DNA of 64,000 nt from JAGVPT01 sp049578505 (GCA_049578505.1 JBAUMC010000084.1:20714-84713), one strand, 5' to 3'. Shown: positions 24,661 to 34,353, counted from the stretch's first letter. A program made the numbers and translations. Notes: a model not told the origin generated them from the letters alone.

Positions 24661-25977
24661 ATGAGACGTATTTCTATGCTAATCTTATCCTGTCTTATCT
24701 TTTTAATGCCGGTGTTTTTGCTGGCGCAAAATCAGACTCCTGCCCCCATTCCCAAAATTGATGCCGGCGACACTGCTTGGATGTTGATCTCCACGGCGCT
24801 GGTGATGCTGATGACGCCCGGCCTTGCTCTCTTTTACGGCGGCATGGTGCGGAGAAAGAATGTCTTGGGAACAATCATGCAAAGTTTTATCGCCCTCGGC
24901 GTGATATCTATCCAGTGGGTGCTCTTCGGTTACAGCCTTGCCTTTGGGCCGGACATCGGCCATCTCATCGGCGGTCTGCAATGGGCAGGTCTGCGTGGGG
25001 TCGGACTTGAACCAAATCCAGATTATGCCGCGACAGTTCCGCATGAAGCGTTCATGCTGTTTCAGATGATGTTTGCCGTTATCACCCCCGCCCTAATTAC
25101 AGGAGCCTTCGCGGAGCGATTTAAGTTTAAGACATACCTTGTCTTTCTTCTTCTCTGGTCGACTTTTGTCTATGCTCCTATCGCGCATTGGGTGTGGGGA
25201 GTTGGCGGCTGGATTCACAATCTGGGTGCACTCGATTTTGCGGGAGGCTTAGTTGTTCATATCAGTTCGGGAGTTTCCGCTCTCGTCGCTGCAATAATTA
25301 TCGGGAAGAGGAGAGGATATAACAGAGAATCGATGCCGCCCCATAATTTGACCCTGACGCTACTTGGCGCCGTGCTGCTCTGGTTCGGATGGTTTGGGTT
25401 TAACGGGGGGAGCGCTCTTAGTTCCGGCGCTTTGGCAACGTCTGCATTCGCCGCTACACATCTTGCCGCGGCCGCCGCAACACTTTCATGGCTTTTCACT
25501 GAATGGTGGCATCGGGGAAAGCCGACTGTTCTGGGTGCCGTTTCGGGATCTGTTGCGGGGCTCGTTGCGATTACACCCGGGTCGGGGTTCGTCGGTCCGA
25601 TGCCTGCGATCATTATCGGGCTTCTCGCGGGAATGGTCTGCTATTTTGCTGTGGGAGTGAAGACGAAATTTGGATATGATGATTCACTCGATGCGGTAGG
25701 TGTCCATGGCGTTGGAGGAACGCTGGGGGCGCTTGCTACGGGATTGTTCGCTTCCAAAGCGATAAATGCGGCGGGGGGCGACGGCCTCTTTTTCGGCAAC
25801 GCCTCGCTTTTCGGCATTCAGGCGCTGAGTGTAGGAGCAGCAATCGTCTATTCGTTTATAGCTACATGGGTTATTCTCAAGGTCCTCGATGCAACGATGG
25901 GTGTACGAGTAAAAGACGTCGAGGAAATGGAAGGCTTAGATGTGAGCCAGCACGGCGAAACCGGGTATTCGTTCTGA
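24661..25977 (+). CDS. amtB: Ammonium transporter
   Basis: A 438-residue Amt/MEP channel. A cleavable signal peptide (about residues 1-25, ending LLAQ) precedes eleven hydrophobic segments. The family signature is DAGDTAWMLISTALVMLMTP and FYGGMVRRKNVL near the N-terminus. The pore twin histidines are probably those in VVHISSGVSALVAA and DAVGVHGVGGTLGA. The ATG at 24661 is chosen for the GAGGT ribosome site and the signal peptide that follows. No glnB/glnK is adjacent, although glnE lies two genes away on the other strand. Confidence 0.94.
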   Translation: MRRISMLILSCLIFLMPVFLLAQNQTPAPIPKIDAGDTAWMLISTALVMLMTPGLALFYGGMVRRKNVLGTIMQSFIALGVISIQWVLFGYSLAFGPDIGHLIGGLQWAGLRGVGLEPNPDYAATVPHEAFMLFQMMFAVITPALITGAFAERFKFKTYLVFLLLWSTFVYAPIAHWVWGVGGWIHNLGALDFAGGLVVHISSGVSALVAAIIIGKRRGYNRESMPPHNLTLTLLGAVLLWFGWFGFNGGSALSSGALATSAFAATHLAAAAATLSWLFTEWWHRGKPTVLGAVSGSVAGLVAITPGSGFVGPMPAIIIGLLAGMVCYFAVGVKTKFGYDDSLDAVGVHGVGGTLGALATGLFASKAINAAGGDGLFFGNASLFGIQALSVGAAIVYSFIATWVILKVLDATMGVRVKDVEEMEGLDVSQHGETGYSF

Positions 25978-25979
25978 TT

Positions 25980-27836
25980 CTACGGTGATGGAGAAGCTAG
26001 TCTTTGAAGCAACTGAACTGTGAGCGCGTTTGGCTCAATTTCAAAAGCTTTTTTCGCATAGCGCTGTGCAAGCTCGGTTCTTCCGTATGACGCTTCGTAC
26101 TCTGCACGCTGAGCCAACATGCCGGTATACATCGTACGAATCTGCCGCGAGTATAAATCATTTCTTGGGAACGGACGATAAAGGATTGTAGGGAAATCTA
26201 GCGGGTGATAAGTCGAATCCTTGTAAAGCCGGAACGCCAATCCTTCGGGTATACGGTGGTAGTGGGATGCAAGGTGAGGCTCAATTTCACCGGTCACATA
26301 GACTGCTACGCTGTCGATGTTATAGTCGATGAAACTGTCGATCATGCGATTGTACCGCGCCTCGATAACGGCAGGATCGTACGGTATATCGTGTTCGAAC
26401 TTATACAATTCCTCCAAAAAACTCTCAATTTCATTTTTCGATTTTTCATAGAGGATCGGATGATTTTTTTTCATCTGCAGATAGTACCATGAGCGGCGGA
26501 GCAATTCCTTGTCGATAACTGTTACATCGTCACGGATGTGCTTAACATATTGGAAATAGTACGACGCGGATACAAAATAATCCCATTGGTACGAAAGGAC
26601 CACGGCGTTGGGTTTTAAATTGGCCAGCAATGATGCCGTGTAGTCCTGCACGAGATAATCGCTACTTTCGTCGACTTCCGGCCAGTTTGCCGTGAGCTCA
26701 GCAATGGCCACTGTTAAAAGAATTGCCGTCACGGCAATTTTCCCCCAATTCTTCTTGATCATCACTCCGGCTTCGAATGCCCCAAATCCCGCGAACATCG
26801 CAAGCGAGACGTATGCAAGAAGGAAGTACGAGTCGATGTCTTTGATATCATAGTTAATCGTGTAGGCAATACATCCTGCCAGCAGCAAAAAAATAAAAAC
26901 AAAAATACGTCTCTCCCTCAGGAGCAGCCACCATGCTCCAACGATTGAAAAAAGGAGCGGCACGTAATAAAATTCCACCGGCACGGCGTTCAAAAAATGG
27001 TCCCATTGTTTTGCCGCAGCTGCAGAAGACGAAAACATCCACACGCTGAACTGCTTACCTGAAACATGCCAGAAAATTCTTTCGAGCGTTGCAGGGTACC
27101 CCCAGTTCAATATCGGCTGCTGCACAGCTCTGATCGGGAAGTAAACATAGACCGATAGTCCCAAAATGAACGGTACGGCGAGGATAAGAATTTGCCGCAT
27201 CCCTTCTTTCGAAAGCTTGAACACCGAGAAATACAGAAAGAGAAAGCCAGGCGCAAGAAGAATCGTTGTCAGGTGGTTCGTGAAGCTTAGTCCGAGTGTG
27301 AATGCGAAGAGAAGCCATTTGTGTTGGTCGATCACACGCTCTTCAATAAAGGTGAAAATTGCGCGGAGAAAAAACAACAGCGTTGCGTTCAATAATAGAA
27401 GATGAAACGCGTATACCTCGATGGATGTCGATTGATCCCAGAATGTTCGTGAAAATGCAAGCACCAATGACGAGAAGAGAGCGGGTATGATGGAATGAAA
27501 CGGGTCCTGCGGCTTTCTTGCCGAACGAAGTAAAAGAAGCATCACATAAAAGAATATGGTCGCCGCTGATGAGGTTGCGAGAGCAGAGAAAATATTGAGG
27601 CGTACGATTTCCTCTTTTGCGATCGGCAGCATAGTGACAATGTGCGTGACGAGCGTCCAGAAGGGATAACCTGTCGGATGGGCAATGCCGAGGACGTACG
27701 GCACGGTCGCCAGTTCTCCGCCGTCGATGAACCCTACCGTTGTTGCAATGGTCTGAAGGTAGATGACAAACACCGTCAGCCAGAGAGTAAGGGCAACGAT
27801 ATGGTCGCGATATTTTTTTCCCGGAAATGGTTTCAT
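25980..27836 (-). CDS. DUF2723 multi-spanning membrane protein, candidate glycosyltransferase
   Basis: A 618-residue membrane protein with about ten N-terminal transmembrane helices and a soluble C-terminal part. The DUF2723 signature is VGFIDGGELATVPYVLGIAH followed by HPTGYPFWTLVTHI, where the Asp-Gly-Glu near residue 37 occupies the position of the catalytic acid in GT-C glycosyltransferases. The C-terminus ends in a TPR-like helix pair (GRTELAQRYAKKAFEIEPNA). The family is frequent in Bacteroidota relatives and is probably polyprenyl-sugar dependent; the acceptor is unknown. Its ATG overlaps the glnE stop (ATGA), so the two genes are translationally coupled. Confidence 0.8.
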   Translation of the reverse strand: MKPFPGKKYRDHIVALTLWLTVFVIYLQTIATTVGFIDGGELATVPYVLGIAHPTGYPFWTLVTHIVTMLPIAKEEIVRLNIFSALATSSAATIFFYVMLLLLRSARKPQDPFHSIIPALFSSLVLAFSRTFWDQSTSIEVYAFHLLLLNATLLFFLRAIFTFIEERVIDQHKWLLFAFTLGLSFTNHLTTILLAPGFLFLYFSVFKLSKEGMRQILILAVPFILGLSVYVYFPIRAVQQPILNWGYPATLERIFWHVSGKQFSVWMFSSSAAAAKQWDHFLNAVPVEFYYVPLLFSIVGAWWLLLRERRIFVFIFLLLAGCIAYTINYDIKDIDSYFLLAYVSLAMFAGFGAFEAGVMIKKNWGKIAVTAILLTVAIAELTANWPEVDESSDYLVQDYTASLLANLKPNAVVLSYQWDYFVSASYYFQYVKHIRDDVTVIDKELLRRSWYYLQMKKNHPILYEKSKNEIESFLEELYKFEHDIPYDPAVIEARYNRMIDSFIDYNIDSVAVYVTGEIEPHLASHYHRIPEGLAFRLYKDSTYHPLDFPTILYRPFPRNDLYSRQIRTMYTGMLAQRAEYEASYGRTELAQRYAKKAFEIEPNALTVQLLQRLASPSP

Positions 27837-30757
27837 TTAAGCGAAGCAAGAATCGATTCAAAAAGCGAGCGCGTTTCCCTCATGCTCTCGTGTACCGATA
27901 ACAAAAGTTCCTTGATCGAGTGATACTGCAGAAGGCGGGCCAGGTAATCGAGCGATTCATCATCTGCCGGGATGATGTGGGTCTTTACATCAAGGCCGAG
28001 TCGGAGAGCCGTTTCGACGCGGCGGAGAAGTCTATAGTTATTGGCAAATGAGGTAATCGTTCGTGCATGTGAAGCTTCATGTGAATACAACTCCAACAGG
28101 TCATAGGTATTTGTCGACGGGAAGGCACTTTTTCCCCGCGAAAGTTGAAGTGCCTGGATTGCAAACTCGACATCCATCAATCCCCCGGATCCCAGCTTAA
28201 TGTCAAGAAACTCGGACGTCGAGGTACGGCTTCTCGATTCGGTCTTTCGGCGCATTGAAAAAATTTCTTCCGCCCAACCGTTCGGTAGACGTGATTGGTA
28301 GACCGAATCGTGCAGCGATTGCATGACCTCGGTGGAAAAACCTTTGTCGCCTACGATCACTCTGGCCCGGGTCAGCGACTGACGTTCCCACAGCGATGCG
28401 CGTTGCTGCAGGTACTCAAGATATTGCTTTTCCGCAACGGCGAGGGGAGCGTTTCTCCCTTCGGGCCGAAGGCGGGCGTCGATATCGTACAATTTTCCGC
28501 CGGGCGACATACGCGAAGATGCGGTAATAATTTTTGCAGCAAGCTCCTCGCACTTTTCCGCCTCGGATTTTCGAGCCGCCCCGTAAAGGAAAACAACGTC
28601 GAGGTCCGATCCAAAATTCATTTCTTGCCCGCCGAGTTTCCCCAACCCTATAATGCAGAACTGCGCCGTTTTCGGGATTTTTAATTTCCGTCGTTCTTCC
28701 TTGTACATGAACGAGAGGATGGCTGCCGCAATTTCTGAAAGGGAGCGAAACAATGCACTTTCGTCCGCGTCGCCGAGAATGTACCTCACGGCAGCTTTGG
28801 ATTCCTCGCTAATTTTCCACTCATGGATATTGTTTGTCGGGTAAAAACGTTCCGTGTCATTGCGCAATATGGTGTTGACGCCGGTCAGGATCGTTTCGGC
28901 GAGGCCGGGAGCAAGTGCAAATTGATTTGCGAGCATGCCGCTCTGCGTACAAATGCTAACCAACGATTTGCGGAAGTTTTTTCCAGAACAAAGGGAATAC
29001 ATCCCGTCGGGCGAAGAGAGCGACGAAAAAATTCGTTCACAATGAGCGAGGGCACGTTCCGGCGCGATCGATGTACCGATCTCTTCCAGCAGCGGCTCGG
29101 CAATGGCCTTGAACAGGGTTCTTGTTCGTTCGGTATATTCTTTTTTGCCCAGAAGGTTCGAACCGTACATCATTCGACGAATAATGCGGAGAGTCTTCTC
29201 ACCGGTTCCCAAGCCGTAACGGATCGCAAACTCGCGGGAAAACTCAGACCCCGGTTTTTCAGTTACAAAGCGTTCAACGGTGGACTGCGGTTGCAACGGC
29301 GTTGCTGCAAAGACTGAATTGAAAATTAGACGGACATTCTCCAGGTGTTCAACCAGAAGTTTTTCGAACCGTTCCGGTGTCATAGACATTCGCACGGCAA
29401 TTTTTTTCCGATCGCGTTTCGTGACCGGGAGAGAGTGTGTCTGTGTATACTCGAGCATTTGCAGCCGGTGCTCGAGAATTCTGAAAAAGACATACGCGTC
29501 CCGAAGCCGGGCAGCTTCAGTCGCCGAAAGTAGCCGCGCTGTATGAAGAAGAGCAATGGCAGCAAGCGTATTTGCATTACGGAGGGAAGAATTTTTCCCG
29601 CCGTTCAAAAGCTGCAGCGCCTGAACAGTGAATTCGATATCTCGGATTCCTCCTGCCCGAAGCTTGATGTTCCGTCCGTCTGAATCGGATTCGATGCGGG
29701 TTTTAATCCGGGAAATTTCTTCGATCGGGTTTTCGAAAAAAGTTCGGGGATAAATGAAGGGAGAAAGTGAGCCGAGGAATTGTTGCGTAAATGGTTCACT
29801 CCCCGCTACATGTCGTGCTTTAATGAGCATCTGCCGTTCCCATAATTCGCCGCGCGATTCGTAGTACGCGATCGCCGATTGGTACGACCGTATGAGCGTC
29901 CCCGCCTTTCCATCCGGCCGAAGACGCATATCGACCCTGTAGAAATATCCCTCTTCAGTCGGATGAGAGAGACTGTGCACTACATGTTCGATGAAACGGA
30001 CAAAGAATTCACTGTGGGTCAATAGTAAGGCGGACGATAATTTCATCTCCCCTTCTTCGTTATAGATTGCAATAATGTCGATATCGGAACTATAGTTTAG
30101 CTCTTCGCCCCCCAGTTTACCCAATCCGATGATTGCCCAAGGAGTTTTCGGCTCGGCGCCGTATTGATTTTTCAGATCACTCCAAGAGAGTTCTGCGACA
30201 AGCGCGGTAATTGCATCGGCGAGATGAGAAAGCTCGCGAGTTGTTGTTTCTAGGTCGGCGAGGCCGAGGAGGTCTCTTACGCCGATCCGGAGCAATTCAC
30301 GCCGTTGATAGCGTTTCAGCACGTTGAGTTTCCGGGAGTGTGACTGGAACGGCTGGACGCTTTGACGCGACGTGGCAAAGAACTCTTCTTGTGTTTTGGA
30401 TTGCTCGAGGATGTTTGTGGCAGTGAGCCATCGGAACAACTCAGGGTCGCGAATAAGAATGTCCGAAAAGTATTGTGACGCGCCGAAGAGTGAGAGCAAC
30501 GTTTCAAGGAGCACCGGATGCTCGCTGAGGTCGCGAAGGATGGTTGCTCGATTGAAGCTTCCTTCGATAAACCTCAGGAAGTTTGTTGATGCCATTGTAT
30601 CATCTGCTGAACGAGAAAGCTGAGCCTCGAGAGGCGCAAAGAACAACGGAGCACTTTCACCCAACCCGGCGTTGAAAAATATTTTTTCGATCTCCTTGAT
30701 GTGACGAAGTGAAACGCTTGATAAGTGTTCTGCTGCAGATGCTGTGGGCGGCGTCAT
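27833..30757 (-). CDS. glnE: Bifunctional glutamine synthetase adenylyltransferase/deadenylyltransferase
   Basis: A 974-residue GlnE, which adenylylates glutamine synthetase to switch it off and removes AMP to switch it on. Two nucleotidyltransferase domains each carry the GLGKLGG loop and metal-binding acids: WAIIGLGKLGGEELNYSSDI (with DIDII) and CIIGLGKLGGQEMNFGSDLD. Each is followed by a helical domain with GGIRDIEFTVQALQL or GGLMDVEFAIQALQL. The start at 30757 is chosen because a promoter (30794-30822) lies just upstream; the frame is open further, but those codons would precede the promoter. Length matches the family (about 950). Confidence 0.94.
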   Translation of the reverse strand: MTPPTASAAEHLSSVSLRHIKEIEKIFFNAGLGESAPLFFAPLEAQLSRSADDTMASTNFLRFIEGSFNRATILRDLSEHPVLLETLLSLFGASQYFSDILIRDPELFRWLTATNILEQSKTQEEFFATSRQSVQPFQSHSRKLNVLKRYQRRELLRIGVRDLLGLADLETTTRELSHLADAITALVAELSWSDLKNQYGAEPKTPWAIIGLGKLGGEELNYSSDIDIIAIYNEEGEMKLSSALLLTHSEFFVRFIEHVVHSLSHPTEEGYFYRVDMRLRPDGKAGTLIRSYQSAIAYYESRGELWERQMLIKARHVAGSEPFTQQFLGSLSPFIYPRTFFENPIEEISRIKTRIESDSDGRNIKLRAGGIRDIEFTVQALQLLNGGKNSSLRNANTLAAIALLHTARLLSATEAARLRDAYVFFRILEHRLQMLEYTQTHSLPVTKRDRKKIAVRMSMTPERFEKLLVEHLENVRLIFNSVFAATPLQPQSTVERFVTEKPGSEFSREFAIRYGLGTGEKTLRIIRRMMYGSNLLGKKEYTERTRTLFKAIAEPLLEEIGTSIAPERALAHCERIFSSLSSPDGMYSLCSGKNFRKSLVSICTQSGMLANQFALAPGLAETILTGVNTILRNDTERFYPTNNIHEWKISEESKAAVRYILGDADESALFRSLSEIAAAILSFMYKEERRKLKIPKTAQFCIIGLGKLGGQEMNFGSDLDVVFLYGAARKSEAEKCEELAAKIITASSRMSPGGKLYDIDARLRPEGRNAPLAVAEKQYLEYLQQRASLWERQSLTRARVIVGDKGFSTEVMQSLHDSVYQSRLPNGWAEEIFSMRRKTESRSRTSTSEFLDIKLGSGGLMDVEFAIQALQLSRGKSAFPSTNTYDLLELYSHEASHARTITSFANNYRLLRRVETALRLGLDVKTHIIPADDESLDYLARLLQYHSIKELLLSVHESMRETRSLFESILASLK

Positions 30758-30793
30758 TGAAGGTAGCTGAATGAATATGCCTACGGTGTCAAT

Positions 30794-30822
30794 AGTATAG
30801 AAAAAATGGGGAGAAAATTCAA
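30794..30822 (-). promoter_or_regulatory. Promoter of glnE-DUF2723
   Basis: On the minus strand TTGAAT (30817-30822), 17 bases, TATACT (30794-30799), 37 bases before the chosen glnE start. It overlaps head-to-head with the EthD promoter region. Confidence 0.55.
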
Positions 30823-30836
30823 TCTGCACATGACAA

Positions 30837-30865
30837 TTGATTTTCCCGCACGCTTCGCCTATATT
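30837..30865 (+). promoter_or_regulatory. Promoter of the EthD-family gene
   Basis: TTGATT (30837-30842), 17 bases, TATATT (30860-30865), about 38 bases before the ATG at 30904. Confidence 0.5.
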
Positions 30866-30903
30866 ACGCCGTTGCCACACATCAATGGAGAAAGAGAGGT
30901 TTC

Positions 30904-31233
30904 ATGGTCAAACTTATCGCGCTTTACAAAAAGCCGGACGACGCTGCCGCATTCGATAAACATTATTCCGAAGTACATACACCCATTGTGAAAAAGCTCC
31001 CCGGCCTTCGCCAATTGGAAATCTCGAAGATCACCGGCTCGGCAATCGGGGAGACACCGAATTATTTGTTATGCGAAATGTATTTTGATTCAAAAGAGAC
31101 GCTCGATGCAGCGCTTGCATCGCCGGCCGGCAGGGCCGCTGGAAAAGACCTGATGGTTTTCGCCGCAAAGTATGTGACGTTGATGTACGCGGATGTGACT
31201 TCGAGAGAAGAAATACGATCGGTTGAAGATTAA
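30904..31233 (+). CDS. EthD-family protein
   Basis: A 109-residue dimeric ferredoxin-like-fold protein of the EthD family. Features are MVKLIALYKKPDD, FDKHYSEVHTPIVKKLPGLR and the late segment FAAKYVTLMYAD. The family includes proteins needed for ether or aromatic degradation, some acting as reductases or isomerases, and members often accompany CoA-ester pathways. It leads a run of enoyl-CoA hydratase genes here. GAGAGG precedes the ATG at good spacing. The exact reaction is unknown. Confidence 0.85.
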   Translation: MVKLIALYKKPDDAAAFDKHYSEVHTPIVKKLPGLRQLEISKITGSAIGETPNYLLCEMYFDSKETLDAALASPAGRAAGKDLMVFAAKYVTLMYADVTSREEIRSVED

Positions 31234-31304
31234 ACTTCTTCTTTCCTGATATTACGGACGCGCAATTAACCTCCTATTCGTCCACTCGAACAAGTAAAAA
31301 GTGT

Positions 31305-32135
31305 ATGGCAAAATATTCCCCATCCCCAAAATCCTATAATGCGCTTCTCTACTCAAGATCGGGATTCTCCGCCACGATTACGCTCAACCGGCCGAAAGTG
31401 CATAATGCTCTCAATCTCGAAATGTTGCAGGAACTCGGGGACGCATTGCAGAGTGCCCAGTGGGACGACGAGGTTGCGGTTATTGTCATTACCGGAGCGG
31501 GCACGAAGGCGTTCTGCACTGGTGCGGACATCAAAGAATGGAACGATGATTTTCTGACCAAACCCGACGATTTCTATAAATGGATGGGCGTTTTCATTGA
31601 AACATTTGAGAGGCTGCGAAATATCGGTAAGCCAACGATTGCGCGATTGAACGGAATGGTCGTCGGCGGAGGAAATGAGCTTCAGATGTCGTGCGATTTT
31701 GCCATCGCAGCATCGGATGTCGTCATTAAACATGTCGGCACGTCGAGGGGAAGCGTTGCCGCTGCCGGCGGTACGCAGTGGCTGCCGATTATCGTCGGCG
31801 ACCGCCGTGCTCGCGAAATCCTCATGCTCGGAAAAGCATTAAAAGCAAAAGAAGCCCTCTCGTGGGGATTGATCAATCAGGTCGTGCCGCGAAGAAACCT
31901 CGACAGGACAGTCAATGCGATGGTAGAAACGCTGGTCAATAAATTGCCGGAATGTACACGGTATACGAAGGAACAGTTGAACTTTTGGCGCAACTTTTCG
32001 TGGGCGATGACCATCGGCCACGCAAAGGATTGGCTTACGGTTCACACATCAGCACCCGAGATTGTGGAAGGGATCAGGGCGTTTAACGAAAAAAGGCCGA
32101 TTGATTATAAAAAGCTCCGTTCGATGAAGAAATAG
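31305..32135 (+). CDS. Enoyl-CoA hydratase/isomerase family protein (crotonase)
   Basis: A 276-residue crotonase. The CoA-binding segments are TLNRPKVHNALNLEMLQ and the oxyanion-hole loops FCTGADIKEW and MVVGGGNELQMSCD. The Glu of NELQMSC fits the first catalytic position, but the second acid position is Arg/Gly in VGTSRGSVAAAGGTQW, so a simple hydratase activity is doubtful. An insert KPDDFYKWMGVF precedes the active-site loop. It lies between the EthD gene and a canonical enoyl-CoA hydratase, suggesting a role in aromatic or cyclic CoA-ester degradation, but its substrate is unknown. Confidence 0.85.
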   Translation: MAKYSPSPKSYNALLYSRSGFSATITLNRPKVHNALNLEMLQELGDALQSAQWDDEVAVIVITGAGTKAFCTGADIKEWNDDFLTKPDDFYKWMGVFIETFERLRNIGKPTIARLNGMVVGGGNELQMSCDFAIAASDVVIKHVGTSRGSVAAAGGTQWLPIIVGDRRAREILMLGKALKAKEALSWGLINQVVPRRNLDRTVNAMVETLVNKLPECTRYTKEQLNFWRNFSWAMTIGHAKDWLTVHTSAPEIVEGIRAFNEKRPIDYKKLRSMKK

Positions 32136-32262
32136 TTATTCGAATTTCCAGAAAAGACATACGTATCGAGTTTTATAAAAGATCCGCGGTTGAAAACGGT
32201 TTCCTAGTATTGTCGTTCCAGAGTACGCTCACTTCCTCCTCAAAATAATTTTCGAGACCTTC

Positions 32263-33036
32263 ATGAACCTCACTACAATCATTCTGTCGAAGGAACCGGG
32301 GTTTGCAATTCTCCAGTTGAACCGTCCCGATGTGTTGAATGCAATTAACATGAAATTGATGGAAGAGTTGGTCTCTGCACTCGAAGAACTGGATAAAGAC
32401 ATCGATGTTCGCTGCATCATCATTACCGGAAACGAAAAGGCGTTTGCTGCCGGAGCTGACATCAAAGAAATGGCGGACGCCTCTGCGATTGAAATGCTGC
32501 AGCGCGACCAGTTCGCTCGCTGGGACCGCATCCGTAAAATTAAAAAACCGATCATCGCTGCCGTGGGAGGGTTTGCACTCGGCGGCGGCTGCGAGCTTGC
32601 GATGACCTGTGACATCATTATCGCCTCTGAATCGGCGAAATTTGGGCAGCCGGAAATCAATCTCGGTGTTATTCCCGGTGCGGGGGGAACACAGCGCCTC
32701 ACACGGTCCGTCGGCAAATACAAAGCGATGGAAATGGTGCTGACTGGCTCTATGATCACCGCCGAAGAAGCAAGGCAATGGGGGCTCGTCGTCAAAGTAG
32801 TGCCGAATGAATATCTCATGGAGGAAGCGAAAAGCATTGCGAAGGTCATTGCATCGAAACCAGCAGTTGCAGTTCGCCTTGGGAAAGAAGCGATTCTTAA
32901 GTCATTCGACACTACGATTGAAGGAGGCCTCGAATTTGAACGGAAAAATTTCTACATGCTTTTTGCGAGCGAAGACCAAAAGGAAGGGATGAGGGCATTT
33001 GTAGAGAAGAGAAAAGCGGGGTGGAAAGGGGAATGA
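32263..33036 (+). CDS. Enoyl-CoA hydratase (PaaF-like)
   Basis: A 257-residue canonical enoyl-CoA hydratase, adding water to trans-2-enoyl-CoA. Both catalytic glutamates are in place: GGGCELAMTCD and FGQPEINLGVIPGAGGTQRL. The CoA loop is FAAGADIKEMAD. In the phenylacetate pathway PaaF performs the 2,3-dehydroadipyl-CoA hydration; the gene context here makes that the best guess, though it could also serve general beta-oxidation. It is probably in one transcript with the preceding crotonase gene. A hairpin follows the stop. Confidence 0.9.
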   Translation: MNLTTIILSKEPGFAILQLNRPDVLNAINMKLMEELVSALEELDKDIDVRCIIITGNEKAFAAGADIKEMADASAIEMLQRDQFARWDRIRKIKKPIIAAVGGFALGGGCELAMTCDIIIASESAKFGQPEINLGVIPGAGGTQRLTRSVGKYKAMEMVLTGSMITAEEARQWGLVVKVVPNEYLMEEAKSIAKVIASKPAVAVRLGKEAILKSFDTTIEGGLEFERKNFYMLFASEDQKEGMRAFVEKRKAGWKGE

Positions 33037-33043
33037 AATAAAT

Positions 33044-33074
33044 GGTGCGACTCACTTTGAAAGAGAGTCGCACC
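33044..33074. terminator. Hairpin between convergent genes, candidate terminator
   Basis: GGTGCGACTC (33044-33053) pairs perfectly with GAGTCGCACC (33065-33074). On the minus strand it is followed by ATTTATTTC, on the plus strand by GC-rich DNA. It is therefore more likely to end the sorbosone-dehydrogenase-like gene's transcript. Confidence 0.55.
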
Positions 33075-33081
33075 GCGGTGT

Positions 33082-34353
33082 CTACCGGGCGGGCGAAATA
33101 ATTGCGATGAACTGCGTTATATCGTCGGAACTGAGATACAGATCTCCCCGCATGTCGGTTGCCACTCCAACCGGGCGTCCCCAGACAGTTTTTTGAGAAA
33201 TCGCGCCGGTCGGTTGAAACCCCGTAACAACGTCGGTGACATATTCTGCAGCTGTATCCTGGTCAGTTTTAAATTTTAAGAATACAAGTTTGTAGCCTGT
33301 CGGAACTGTTCGGTTCCATGAACCGCGAAATACGACGAACGCGCCGGTCTGAAGCTGCGGTGGGAAAGATGGATTTGAAAATTGAATTGCCATCGGTGCG
33401 GAGTGTGCCTGGACGAGCGCCGCAGGTTGTTTCATTGACTGCACGTGTTCGCTGTCGACTGCCGTCAACGGAAGCAACGCCCGGTATTCGTCGTGTGCGT
33501 TAAAATTGAAATAAATTCCGTTTGCGTAAGCAAATGGGTGGCCGTAGAACCCGCCGTCGCGGACGATGTCGATCCATTCGGGAGGAATATCGTTCCCTTC
33601 CCAATCGCTTCCATTATTTGTCGCCCATAACCGTCCGTTGTGCATTGTCATTCCGACGGCGTTTCGTATACCGGAGGCAAAAGTGCGGCGTCCTGTGCCG
33701 TCATCGTTATATTCTTCGATGATCGCCCTAAAGTCTTCGCGGCAAACATTACAGGATGAGCCGATTGAGAGATACATTTTTTTCCGCGCAGCATCGAAAA
33801 CAATCGTCCGGGTATCATGCCCTCCTAAAGGATAACGACCCTCCATCCCAACGTTAGCGATAAAGACTTTCTTTGTTTCATATATCCCGTCGCCGTTTTC
33901 ATCGGTGCACTTTGTGATTTGATGCTCCTCTGCCACGTACATTGCTCCTTGGTAAAATGTCACGTCGTGCGATTTCTGAAATCCAGAAGCGACGACAATC
34001 CCCGTGTCCGCAACGCCATCGTGGTCACGATCCGGCATTGCAATAATTTCACCGCTGTTTTTGTTCGCGACATACAACACACTGTCTGGCCCCCATGCGA
34101 AGAAACGCGCCTTGCTTAATCTTCCTGCATAATACACTTTTGCTGTGTACCCTTCTGGGACGTTCAGCACAAGATCATCTTTGACCATCCCCTTAAATTT
34201 TTCAGGCACAATAAGCTTGACTTGAACAAGTTTCGCTTCCCTCACGGGCGTCATGTGTACAGAAGGAGGGAGTCCTTGGGCCAGACAACATGAGGTAAAG
34301 ATGAACAGGCAGGGAATCCTCAACATAAGATCACGGACAAGAATTTTTTTCAT
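33082..34353 (-). CDS. Secreted glucose/sorbosone dehydrogenase-like beta-propeller protein
   Basis: A 423-residue exported protein (signal ending CCLAQ near residue 26) of the PQQ-type soluble glucose/L-sorbosone dehydrogenase family. Family-like segments are GPDSVLYVANKNSGEIIAMP, the DxDxDG loops DRDHDGVAD and DENGDGIYE, and GRLWATNNGSDWEGNDIPPE. The segment PLGGHDTRTIVF carries a His in the position of the catalytic base. A CNVC motif lies in SIGSSCNVCRED. It oxidises a sugar or similar alcohol if active. It is inserted on the opposite strand inside the aromatic-CoA block and its link to those genes is unclear. Confidence 0.82.
   Translation of the reverse strand: MKKILVRDLMLRIPCLFIFTSCCLAQGLPPSVHMTPVREAKLVQVKLIVPEKFKGMVKDDLVLNVPEGYTAKVYYAGRLSKARFFAWGPDSVLYVANKNSGEIIAMPDRDHDGVADTGIVVASGFQKSHDVTFYQGAMYVAEEHQITKCTDENGDGIYETKKVFIANVGMEGRYPLGGHDTRTIVFDAARKKMYLSIGSSCNVCREDFRAIIEEYNDDGTGRRTFASGIRNAVGMTMHNGRLWATNNGSDWEGNDIPPEWIDIVRDGGFYGHPFAYANGIYFNFNAHDEYRALLPLTAVDSEHVQSMKQPAALVQAHSAPMAIQFSNPSFPPQLQTGAFVVFRGSWNRTVPTGYKLVFLKFKTDQDTAAEYVTDVVTGFQPTGAISQKTVWGRPVGVATDMRGDLYLSSDDITQFIAIISPAR

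Noticed and set aside
27343..27861. Frames of 170 codons or more antisense to DUF2723, and similar long antisense frames in pyrG, enolase and the histidine kinase
   Set aside because: The sense-strand genes are clear family members; these are shadows produced by codon bias.
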